DNA of 56,025 bases, taken from NCBI GenBank assembly GCA_000335735.1, contig AMYY01000022.1, positions 1-56,025 on the forward strand. The letters are read 5' to 3'. Positions 49,754-56,025 of this stretch are shown here, piece by piece. Both the position numbers and the translations under genes were made by a program. Origin of the DNA: an alpha proteobacterium L41A. Its GTDB lineage: Bacteria > Pseudomonadota > Alphaproteobacteria > Caulobacterales > Caulobacteraceae. The notes beneath the pieces were generated by a model, which was given only the letters and a program-made list of their open reading frames with translations, made no database searches and was not told where the DNA came from. Each line of letters opens with the position of its first letter. Position 1 is the stretch's first letter.

Positions 49754-50641
49754 TTATTGCCCGATCTGCAAGGTTCCCGATCCGACGACGGAGCGAGAGA
49801 CCGATCCCGTGGCCGAGGCGACGCGGACGCTGCCCGATCCGGCGATCGCCACGTCCAGGTCGCGCGTTGCGCCGCCGTAGCGAACATCGCCCGAGCCGCC
49901 GATGGCGACCGACAGCTTGTCCATTCGGCCCTGCCGCACATTCACACCGCCCGAGCCGCCGATGGACAGTTCGCTGCGTCCGCCGGCGCTGGCCACCTCG
50001 ACATTGCCCGATCCGCCGACGGCCGCCTTCAGGGCTCCGGTCGCTCCGGCCGAGATGGAGCCCGATCCGCCGACGCTGGCCTTCAGCGATCGAGACGTGC
50101 CCGCGCGGATCGCGCCCGAGCCCCCGAGGCCCAGTTCCAGATCGCCATCCACATTGGCCACGTTCCAGTTGCCGCAGCCGCCATTGTCCAACTCGATTGA
50201 TCGCGCGCCGCGTCCGACCGAGCCGAAGACCGCGCCGCTGGCGCTGACATCCACCGCGCGCGGCGTGCGCACGACGATCAAGGGCGCGTCTTCCAGGCGG
50301 ATGCGGCCCAGGTCGCGCACCTCGACGGTCGCGCCCTGCCCCGGCTGGCCCGCATCGCTGCGGCCGGAGTTGCAGCCGCGAATGGCGCTGTTGCCGCCCC
50401 ACATGCCGTTGCGGCGCAGGCCGCCGTCGATCTTGACGTCATTTCCGTCGCGGCGAACCTGGATGGCCGGCAAGCGCGTCTGGCCTTGCGTGACCTCGAC
50501 GCCGATATCCTGACGATCCTCGACGATGACCACCACGCGGGCCACGGCGTTGCGGATCTCGACCTCGGCGGCCGAAGCGGGCGCGGCGACGAACCCGGTC
50601 AAGGTAGCGACAGCGGCGGCGGCGATCAGTGCGGTTTTCAT
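49754..50641 (-). CDS. DUF2807 (GIN-type) beta-solenoid protein
   Basis: The 295-residue product has a signal peptide (MKTALIAAAAVATLTGFVAA, cleavage near ASAA) and a C-terminal run of about 18-20-residue repeats. Each repeat centres on GGSG, AGSG or VGSG, starting at about 173, 191, 209, 228, 248, 267 and 286. This is the right-handed beta-solenoid of DUF2807 (head GIN domain). A four-cysteine middle region (CNSG, GGCGN) is unusual. Function is unknown for the family. It would be exported to the periplasm or outer membrane. GGGAAGGGAA before ATG 50641 supports the start. Monocistronic with its own terminator. Confidence 0.88.
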   Translation of the reverse strand: MKTALIAAAAVATLTGFVAAPASAAEVEIRNAVARVVVIVEDRQDIGVEVTQGQTRLPAIQVRRDGNDVKIDGGLRRNGMWGGNSAIRGCNSGRSDAGQPGQGATVEVRDLGRIRLEDAPLIVVRTPRAVDVSASGAVFGSVGRGARSIELDNGGCGNWNVANVDGDLELGLGGSGAIRAGTSRSLKASVGGSGSISAGATGALKAAVGGSGNVEVASAGGRSELSIGGSGGVNVRQGRMDKLSVAIGGSGDVRYGGATRDLDVAIAGSGSVRVASATGSVSRSVVGSGTLQIGQ

Positions 50642-50739
50642 GAGCGGTGTTCCCTTCCCGAATGTGAAGAGAAGGTGCGCGCCGCCCTCGCCCAAGTCAT
50701 TTTAACTCGAGGTCATGAACTCGAATTAACGCCCCGATC

Positions 50740-51654
50740 TCATGACGTCGCGTTCAGCGCGCCCGCGCCGTCAGCCGCGCCGATCTCCGGCTCGAAGTCG
50801 CGCTCGAAATCCGCGATCTTGCTCTTCATCGCGCCCGCCTTCTTCAGCGCCAGCGACGCGGCCCAGCGCGCCGCCAGCTCCGGCGTCGTCATGCCGTCGG
50901 TGAAGCGGGGCCGCCCGCCCCGACTGCGGATCACCGCATTGGTGAACAGCGCCCCGTTGCGGAACCGCGACGGCCAGGTCTGGAAATCCATCGACAGGCT
51001 GACGCAGAAGCGGTCCAGGTTCTCTACCCGGTGCGGCGCGTACAGCGGCCAGGTCAGGGCGCGGCCTGGCTCCAGGTCCATGACCTGCGCGTCCTGTTCG
51101 AACGCCAGCGTGTATGGCAGTTCCTCGGTCGTCTGACGCGCGACAACCTGTTCCATATTCCGCTCGGGCAGATGCCCCTCGTCGCCGGGATAGACGAACA
51201 GCCGCTTGCGCCCCCGCAGGTGGAACAGCACCACGCCCGCCGCGTCGAAATGATAGGGCACGCGCGCCTTGGGCGACGACAGGATCAGCTGCCCCGCGTT
51301 TCGCACCGCCCGCATCCCCGGATAGGTCGCCTGGATCGCGGCGAAATCCTTCATCGCCGCCGCCCACAGTTCAGGCCAGCCCGTCTCGACCCCGCGCAGA
51401 TTGACCCAAAGCCGACCCTGTTTGATCGCCTCCAGCAGCTCCTCGCCCGACAGCCGCCCGCGCGCGCCGGTGCGCAAGGACACCTGCCCCTCGTCGTCGT
51501 AGTCATACAGGTTGATGTCGAAAAGGTCGGCCGGATAGCGATCCAGCACGGCGGCCAGCGCCGCGTCCTCGGCGAACCCTTGCTCGATCAGGGTGTGGGC
51601 GTGGGTTTTGGCCTCGGCGATCGGGCCCGGATAGCGTGTGCGACGTTGGGTCAT
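50740..51654 (-). CDS. Cupin/JmjC-like protein (putative Fe(II)/2-oxoglutarate dioxygenase)
   Basis: The 304-residue product has a helical N-terminus with a YDYDDEGQ segment and a double-stranded beta-helix core. Residues H135-F136-D137 in VPYHFDAAG and H208 in APHRVEN fit the HxD...H iron triad of JmjC/cupin_8 oxygenases. LRGRKRLFVYPGDE carries the basic residues expected near 2-oxoglutarate. Family members hydroxylate proteins or RNA; the substrate here is unknown. It starts 10 bp after the acyltransferase gene with GAGGA upstream of its ATG, so the two form an operon. The Fe triad is read by eye. Confidence 0.78.
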   Translation of the reverse strand: MTQRRTRYPGPIAEAKTHAHTLIEQGFAEDAALAAVLDRYPADLFDINLYDYDDEGQVSLRTGARGRLSGEELLEAIKQGRLWVNLRGVETGWPELWAAAMKDFAAIQATYPGMRAVRNAGQLILSSPKARVPYHFDAAGVVLFHLRGRKRLFVYPGDEGHLPERNMEQVVARQTTEELPYTLAFEQDAQVMDLEPGRALTWPLYAPHRVENLDRFCVSLSMDFQTWPSRFRNGALFTNAVIRSRGGRPRFTDGMTTPELAARWAASLALKKAGAMKSKIADFERDFEPEIGAADGAGALNATS

Positions 51655-51664
51655 GCCGATGTCC

Positions 51665-52825
51665 TCAAACGTGGGCGACGCGCGCCGGCGTCTTCTTCTT
51701 CGCAGCCGCCTTCTGGACAGCCGACCGTGCGGCGACCGCCGCGCCCCTCAGCCGCCCGACCGGCGTCGCCTCGCAAGCTTCGATCGTGGCCCAGCGCCGA
51801 CGCAGGGACGCCCGCACCGCCTCGCCGCCTCCGCCCGCCCTGTTCAGCGCCGCGACCGTGATGTCGCCCAGCGCCTGGGTCACGCCCGGCTGCATCACCA
51901 CGGCTTCGCGCACCGTCTGGCGCGCGTTGACGAAATACTTCTTGTAGGTCTCGCCCTCGAAGCCGAAGTCGAACACCCGGAAACCCTCGGCCGCCGCCAG
52001 CCGCATTGTGTCCATGCTCAGCAGGATGCCCGGCGAGCACCGCGCCAGCGTCGGCTCATAGGCCGGGAACCAGAAATGGTAATGCCGTCCGGCGTGCAGC
52101 GAGAACTCGATCGCCACCAGCTTGTCGCCGGCATGCATCGCCGCCATCGAGGCGCCGAAGCCTTCTCGCGGCTCGCTCATCAGCGCGTGGAGCAGATCCC
52201 GCGTCCAGCCGCAGGCGAAGATGTCATGCAGCCCCGAGCGCCGATACTGCGCCGCCTTCAGCGCGATCAAATGATCCAGCAGCACCGGATCTCTGAGACC
52301 CCGCTCCACCCGGATCGGCCCCAGTTCGGCCTCCAGGCTTCGGCGCGCCCGCTCCTTGTCCTTGAAGTATTTGCCGAAGGTCTTGCGACGCTCGGCGTAC
52401 CAGTCGTCATAGCCCGCCTCGGGCATGATCACCTGCACGGTCTCGCGCGCCTGGCCGGTTTCGCCCGCACCGATCCAGCCGGGTACGTTCAGCCGCTTGG
52501 CGTTCAACAGCCGCGCCACTTCTTCCAGCGTGATCGTCTCGTCCGCCGGGGCGATGACGCCATGATAGTCGTTCATGGGCGCGCCAAGCGGCTGCACCGC
52601 TCCGCCGCGTCGCTGATGCGGGAAGAAGCCTACGATCTCGCCATCTCGCCGGAACACGGCGATCGCCGCGCCGGGGCAGACCCGTGAGGCGATCTCGGCA
52701 TAGTCCCAGCGGAAATAGGGGCTGGCCAGATCAGGATTGTCAGCCGTCCACGCACGCCAAAGGGCTATGGCGGCGGCGTCCATCGCCGCCGCGTCCATGA
52801 TCTCGACCTGCAGCATTCCGGCCAT
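51665..52825 (-). CDS. GNAT acyltransferase of the CelD/BcsL (FemAB-like) type
   Basis: The 386-residue product has two GNAT-like halves. The first includes PYFRWDYAEIASRVCPGAAI and GFFPHQRRGGAVQPLGAPMN. The second includes KTFGKYFKDKERARRSLEAE, FSLHAGRHYHFWFPAYEP, CSPGILLSMDTMRLAAAEGF and FDFGFEGETYKKYFVNARQ, the signature of the cellulose-biosynthesis CelD-like group. Relatives in Caulobacter (HfsK) acylate holdfast polysaccharide, so a role in surface glycan modification is plausible but inferred. ATG 52825 is chosen because CGAGAGG lies six bases upstream. It is the first gene of a pair with the cupin-like gene. Confidence 0.82.
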   Translation of the reverse strand: MAGMLQVEIMDAAAMDAAAIALWRAWTADNPDLASPYFRWDYAEIASRVCPGAAIAVFRRDGEIVGFFPHQRRGGAVQPLGAPMNDYHGVIAPADETITLEEVARLLNAKRLNVPGWIGAGETGQARETVQVIMPEAGYDDWYAERRKTFGKYFKDKERARRSLEAELGPIRVERGLRDPVLLDHLIALKAAQYRRSGLHDIFACGWTRDLLHALMSEPREGFGASMAAMHAGDKLVAIEFSLHAGRHYHFWFPAYEPTLARCSPGILLSMDTMRLAAAEGFRVFDFGFEGETYKKYFVNARQTVREAVVMQPGVTQALGDITVAALNRAGGGGEAVRASLRRRWATIEACEATPVGRLRGAAVAARSAVQKAAAKKKTPARVAHV

Positions 52826-52974
52826 AAGCATCCTCTCGGGGCCTTGCGCAGCAAGGTCCATTCCACGTCGCACCCTGCCCTATGCGCGTTTCATCAGGGT
52901 TCACCGGCATGGTGAACGCGCGTTGACGGAGCCGCGGTCGCCCTGGCGCGTTTGAGTGACCCAAGGAGAAGACC

Positions 52975-53136
52975 ATGACCGATCAACGCCCTGACAGCAA
53001 AGCCGTCGAGAACGAAAACCTGCGGCCGGACGGCGAAGGCCAGCCGCCGCGCCCCGCGACCGAACCCAAGGGTTCAAAGGACTCGTCCAACTCCGGCGAG
53101 ACCAAAACCGACCCCGCGACCGGCGAACCCAACTGA
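52975..53136 (+). CDS. Small disordered hydrophilic protein, 53 residues
   Basis: ATG 52975 is preceded by AAGGAGA at good spacing, and the frame runs 53 codons to TGA at 53134-53136. The product is nearly all polar and predicted disordered, with Asp, Glu, Lys, Pro, Ser, Thr and Asn (MTDQRPDSKAVENENLRPDG to TKTDPATGEPN). It has no Cys, Trp, Tyr, Phe or Ile. Such small hydrophilic proteins occur in stress responses, but nothing here shows that. It lies 39 bp before the L,D-transpeptidase gene on the same strand and may share its transcript. Confidence 0.75.
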   Translation: MTDQRPDSKAVENENLRPDGEGQPPRPATEPKGSKDSSNSGETKTDPATGEPN

Positions 53137-53175
53137 ACAACCGACCGCCTGCACTCACCGCCTCGAAAGTCTCTT

Positions 53176-54252
53176 ATGAACCGTCCCGCCTACCTCGCCG
53201 CACTCGCTGTTCTGTCTTTGGGCGCCTGCTCGCCAAAGGAGGAGAATAAGGCCGCACCCCCAGCGCAGACGGCCGAGACTGCCCAGACGGCGCAAGTGGG
53301 CCAGACGGGGCCGCTGTCACGTGACGCCATTGAAAACACTGCCTATGCGCCGCCGCCCGCCGCGCAAGAGGGCCAGCCCGCCCCCCCGAATGCCGCTCAG
53401 CAGCAGCCGCAACCTGCCCTGATCCGCGCACAGGTCCTTCTGGAGCGGGCCCGCTTCTCGCCCGGCGCGATCGACGGCCTGGCGGGGTCGAACATGCGTC
53501 AGGCGATCTCCGCGTTTCAGGAAGCCAACGGCATGACGGTGAACGGCGAGCTGAACGCCGACGTGATGGGCCGACTGCGCGCCGCCGCCGGACCGGGCGC
53601 GGTGACCACCACCTACACGATCACCCAGCAGGACATCGCCGGGCCCTACCTCGGCGTCGTCCCCACGGAGCTGGAGGCTCAGGGTCAGGTGGCCCACATG
53701 GGCTACGCCAACATCGTCGAGGCGTTGGCCGAGCGGTTCCACGTCACCGAGGCCTTGCTGCGCGCCATGAACCCCGGTGCCGACTTCAACCGCGTGGGTC
53801 AGGGCCTACTTGTCCCCGCCGTCAACACCGCCCCCCTGCCCGCCGACGTGGACCACATCGACGTCGATAAGAGCGAAGGCTCGGTGAAGGCGTTCGACGC
53901 CGACGGCAAGCTGATCGCCTACTTCCCCGCCACTATCGGCAGCGGCGACAACCCGACCCCGACCGGCACGGTCAAGGTCAACGGCGTGGCGCGGAACCCG
54001 GACTACACCTACGATCCGTCGAAACTCAGCTATGGCGACGGCAAGAAGAAGGTCGTCGTCAAACCGGGCCCCAACAATCCGGTCGGCGTCGTGTGGATCG
54101 ATCTGAATAAGCCTAGCTACGGCATCCACGGCACGCCGGACCCGCATCTGGTCGGCAAGACGGCGTCGCACGGCTGCGTGCGCCTTACCAACTGGGACGC
54201 CTGGATGCTGGCTGACAAGGTCAAGCCGGGCGTTACCGTCCGCTTTATCTAG
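53176..54252 (+). CDS. L,D-transpeptidase lipoprotein
   Basis: The 358-residue product makes or edits 3-3 cross-links in peptidoglycan or anchors proteins to it. It has lipobox LGAC (C18), an Ala/Gln/Pro-rich linker, a peptidoglycan-binding domain (about 80-140: RAQVLLERARFSPGAIDG, MRQAISAFQEANGMTVNGEL), a LysM-like segment (ALAERFHVTEALLRAMNPGA) and a YkuD catalytic domain. The active site is HGTPDP followed by ASHGCVRL, with nucleophile C334 and H332. All catalytic residues are present. Its stop overlaps the convergent esterase gene by 4 bp. Confidence 0.94.
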   Translation: MNRPAYLAALAVLSLGACSPKEENKAAPPAQTAETAQTAQVGQTGPLSRDAIENTAYAPPPAAQEGQPAPPNAAQQQPQPALIRAQVLLERARFSPGAIDGLAGSNMRQAISAFQEANGMTVNGELNADVMGRLRAAAGPGAVTTTYTITQQDIAGPYLGVVPTELEAQGQVAHMGYANIVEALAERFHVTEALLRAMNPGADFNRVGQGLLVPAVNTAPLPADVDHIDVDKSEGSVKAFDADGKLIAYFPATIGSGDNPTPTGTVKVNGVARNPDYTYDPSKLSYGDGKKKVVVKPGPNNPVGVVWIDLNKPSYGIHGTPDPHLVGKTASHGCVRLTNWDAWMLADKVKPGVTVRFI

Positions 54253-55844
54253 TGGACGGCGCCGAACGGCGTCCCGTCCCAGAAGTCGCAGTGGTGGCGT
54301 TCGAAAAAGCCGTCGTCCATCACATCGCCTTCCGGCTTGAACACCCGCACCGGCCCCGCACCCCCGACGCGGGGCCATTCGGCGGCGAAGGCCGAACGCC
54401 CGAACGTCGCCCACAGCCTTTGCATCCGCTCGGACAGCGCCTTCTGCTCAGGCGTGAACCTTTTGGGATCAGCAAACACCCAGCGCGTTCCGAACACATA
54501 GGCGAGTTCACTGGCGTGATAGGCGCCTAGATCCAGACCGACGATCCAGTCCGGCAAAACGAACGGCGCCTCGCGATCGGCGAACTCATAGCCCCACACC
54601 GGCACATGCTGGGCCAGAAGACGTCGCAAGGCCTGTGACGGACAGGCGAACCTCTGGTCGGTGAAGTTGGTGGCGATGGCATAGGCGGGCCCATCCTCAC
54701 CCACCGGATAACGCTCCAGCACCCGCTCGCCCTGGTCGCCGTACATCCAGATCGTCTCCTTTTGATAGCGATCCATGTCCTGCACCTCGTTGGCGAACAG
54801 CCGCCCCTCATCCAGGTTCGTCCCGACGAGGACGGGCACGCGCGTGAACCGCCCTTCGCGGATCGCGACCGCCGGATTTTGCGGCACAGTGGCGTCGGTG
54901 TGCACCGGCCCCCACGATCCCGGCCCATTGATGCCCGCTCTCAATGACGCCGCGCGCGATAGCCGCCAGGCCGGCAGCGCCTTCAGGCACGCGATCTGAT
55001 CCTCGCCCGTGCAGCCCAGCCTTTCGGCGAACATCGGCCCCGACTGGGCCGCGTCCTGCGCCCTGACCAGGGACGACGGCTCCAGGCACCCGCCGCTCTG
55101 CATGATGACCCGCTGATACAGCCCTTCCGCCTGCGGCGACGCCATCAGGTAACAGGCCGTCCAGGCCCCGGCGCTCTCGGCGAACAGGGTGACGTCGCCC
55201 GGGTCGCCGCCGAAGGCCGCGATGTTCCGATGCACCCACTTCAGCGCCGCCTGCTGATCCATCAGTCCGAAGTTGCCGCCGAAGCCTTCGCCGGTCGCCT
55301 CAAATCCGGGATGCGCCAGCCAGCCCAGCGCGCCGAGTCGATAGTTCATCGTCACGACCACCCGCCCCTGCTCGCGCGCCAGTTTCGACGGATCGTAGTT
55401 GGCGCCCGCCCCCACGGTGAAGGCGCCGCCGGGAATATAGACCATCACGGGCCGCGCCTCGGCCGCGTCTCCGCCCGGCGCATAGATGTTCAGATACAGA
55501 CAGTCCTCTGACCCGACGACGATCCCGCCGCCGCCGCCCAGGATCGAACGACGCCCGATCGACTGGGTGCAGTCCGAACCAATCCGCGTCGCATCCCGAA
55601 CGCCCTGCCAGGCCTGAACCGGCTGCGGCGCGCGCCAGCGCCGTTCGCCGACGGGCGGCGCCGCGAACGGCACGCCGAGGAACGCTCGCGTCCCCGCCCC
55701 CTCGACGCCGCGCACCATCCCAGCTTCAGTCGTCGCCAACACCGGCTCGGCGTCCTTGGCGAACCGGACCTGATCGACCTTGCCGGGATGCGTGGCGCAG
55801 GCCGACAGGGCGGCAAGGCACGCAAGCAACGAAATCAGACGCAT
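54249..55844 (-). CDS. Type-B carboxylesterase lipoprotein
   Basis: The 531-residue alpha/beta-hydrolase has a lipoprotein signal with lipobox LSAC (C16). It carries the type-B carboxylesterase pattern SEDCLYLNIYAP, VYIPGGAFTVGAGANYDPSK and NYRLGALGWL, the oxyanion-hole GG in IPGGAF, and the nucleophile S224 in LFAESAGAW. The residue before ESAG is Ala where most type-B esterases have Gly, giving AESAG. The acid is probably in LVGTNLDEGRLF and the histidine in LGAYHASELAYVFG. It would be an envelope-anchored esterase of unknown substrate. ATG 55844 fits the signal peptide. Confidence 0.9.
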   Translation of the reverse strand: MRLISLLACLAALSACATHPGKVDQVRFAKDAEPVLATTEAGMVRGVEGAGTRAFLGVPFAAPPVGERRWRAPQPVQAWQGVRDATRIGSDCTQSIGRRSILGGGGGIVVGSEDCLYLNIYAPGGDAAEARPVMVYIPGGAFTVGAGANYDPSKLAREQGRVVVTMNYRLGALGWLAHPGFEATGEGFGGNFGLMDQQAALKWVHRNIAAFGGDPGDVTLFAESAGAWTACYLMASPQAEGLYQRVIMQSGGCLEPSSLVRAQDAAQSGPMFAERLGCTGEDQIACLKALPAWRLSRAASLRAGINGPGSWGPVHTDATVPQNPAVAIREGRFTRVPVLVGTNLDEGRLFANEVQDMDRYQKETIWMYGDQGERVLERYPVGEDGPAYAIATNFTDQRFACPSQALRRLLAQHVPVWGYEFADREAPFVLPDWIVGLDLGAYHASELAYVFGTRWVFADPKRFTPEQKALSERMQRLWATFGRSAFAAEWPRVGGAGPVRVFKPEGDVMDDGFFERHHCDFWDGTPFGAVH

Positions 55845-55921
55845 CGTTAACCTTGGCTGTTGAGCAGACGATCTCAACGCCTGAGCGTCCGGCCCGTTGC
55901 GGGCCCGGCAGTCGCCCAAAC

Positions 55922-55956
55922 AGCAAAACGGCCCCCGGATGGCTCCAGGGGCCGTT
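55922..55956. terminator. Hairpin terminator beyond the esterase gene
   Basis: AACGGCCCC (55927-55935) pairs with GGGGCCGTT (55948-55956), extended inward by GGA/TCC after one mismatch. It is followed on the minus strand by TTGCTG after TTTT inside the stem edge, and on the plus strand by CTGTT. It most likely ends a minus-strand unit entering from beyond the right edge. The last 65 bases show no complete gene. Confidence 0.65.
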
Positions 55957-56025
55957 CTGTTACGCGACTTTGTATCCAACCGGCCTCAAGCAGCGCGTGA
56001 GCGCGTTAGGCCGAAAGGATGTCGT

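Noticed and set aside
55961..56025. Open minus-strand frame running off the right edge (21 codons)
   Set aside because: No recognisable protein end; two other frames also read in from the edge, so the true frame cannot be chosen.

Overview
This is a GC-rich chromosomal segment from an alphaproteobacterium, most likely order Caulobacterales (Brevundimonas- or Caulobacter-like). This rests on four things seen in the sequence. The S10-spc-alpha ribosomal block is continuous, lacks rpsD and rpmJ, and includes a short LID-less adk. RNase E carries an acidic insert in its S1 domain and ends in the GWW motif described for Caulobacter RNase E. Short overlapping genes are dense. Palindromic CCCTCTCCC/GGGTGAGGG intergenic repeats are present. 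No tRNA, rRNA, CRISPR array, prophage or insertion sequence was recognised.

Region 1 (1-9.2 kb) holds housekeeping genes: an LMW tyrosine phosphatase, rsmD, a GFA-type protein, an rluB-like pseudouridine synthase divergent from and overlapping tadA, an MliC-like lipoprotein, nitronate monooxygenase, aroK-aroB and xerD. It ends with a DUF1902 antitoxin-like gene followed by a frameshifted hicA-like toxin gene. Region 2 (9.2-22.6 kb) holds accA, a single-domain response regulator coupled to a small CheE-like protein, an Atm1-type ABC exporter, threonine aldolase, an MscS channel, an ATP-dependent DNA ligase, an RcnB-like protein, a hybrid histidine kinase, bolA, a C-terminal J-domain protein, an SDR enzyme and an AMIN/amidase_3 cell-wall amidase. 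Region 3 (22.6-33.2 kb) holds rne with a long leader, an M48 protease with TPRs, a DsbA-like thiol oxidoreductase, a large TPR protein, an ABC-2 transporter pair, a LysR regulator, a 39-residue candidate membrane protein and a GNAT enzyme.

Region 4 (33.2-48.6 kb, all minus strand) is the ribosomal block from rpsJ to rplQ with secY, adk and rpoA, plus a TonB-like gene between adk and rpsM. Two good sigma70-type promoters are visible, before rpsJ and before rpsM. Each has a GANTC (CcrM methylation) site in nearly the same place in its -35/-10 spacer. Terminator-like hairpins break the block before rplO and before secY, and a strong terminator follows rplQ.

Region 5 (48.6-56.0 kb) is mostly cell envelope: a beta-barrel porin-like protein, a DUF2807 beta-solenoid protein, a CelD/FemAB-type acyltransferase in an operon with a cupin/JmjC-like protein, a 53-residue disordered protein, an L,D-transpeptidase lipoprotein and a type-B carboxylesterase lipoprotein.

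The observations most worth following up are the paired GANTC sites in the two ribosomal promoters, the broken hicA, the hairpin stack inside the spc operon, the TonB-like gene in the ribosomal block, and the small proteins.
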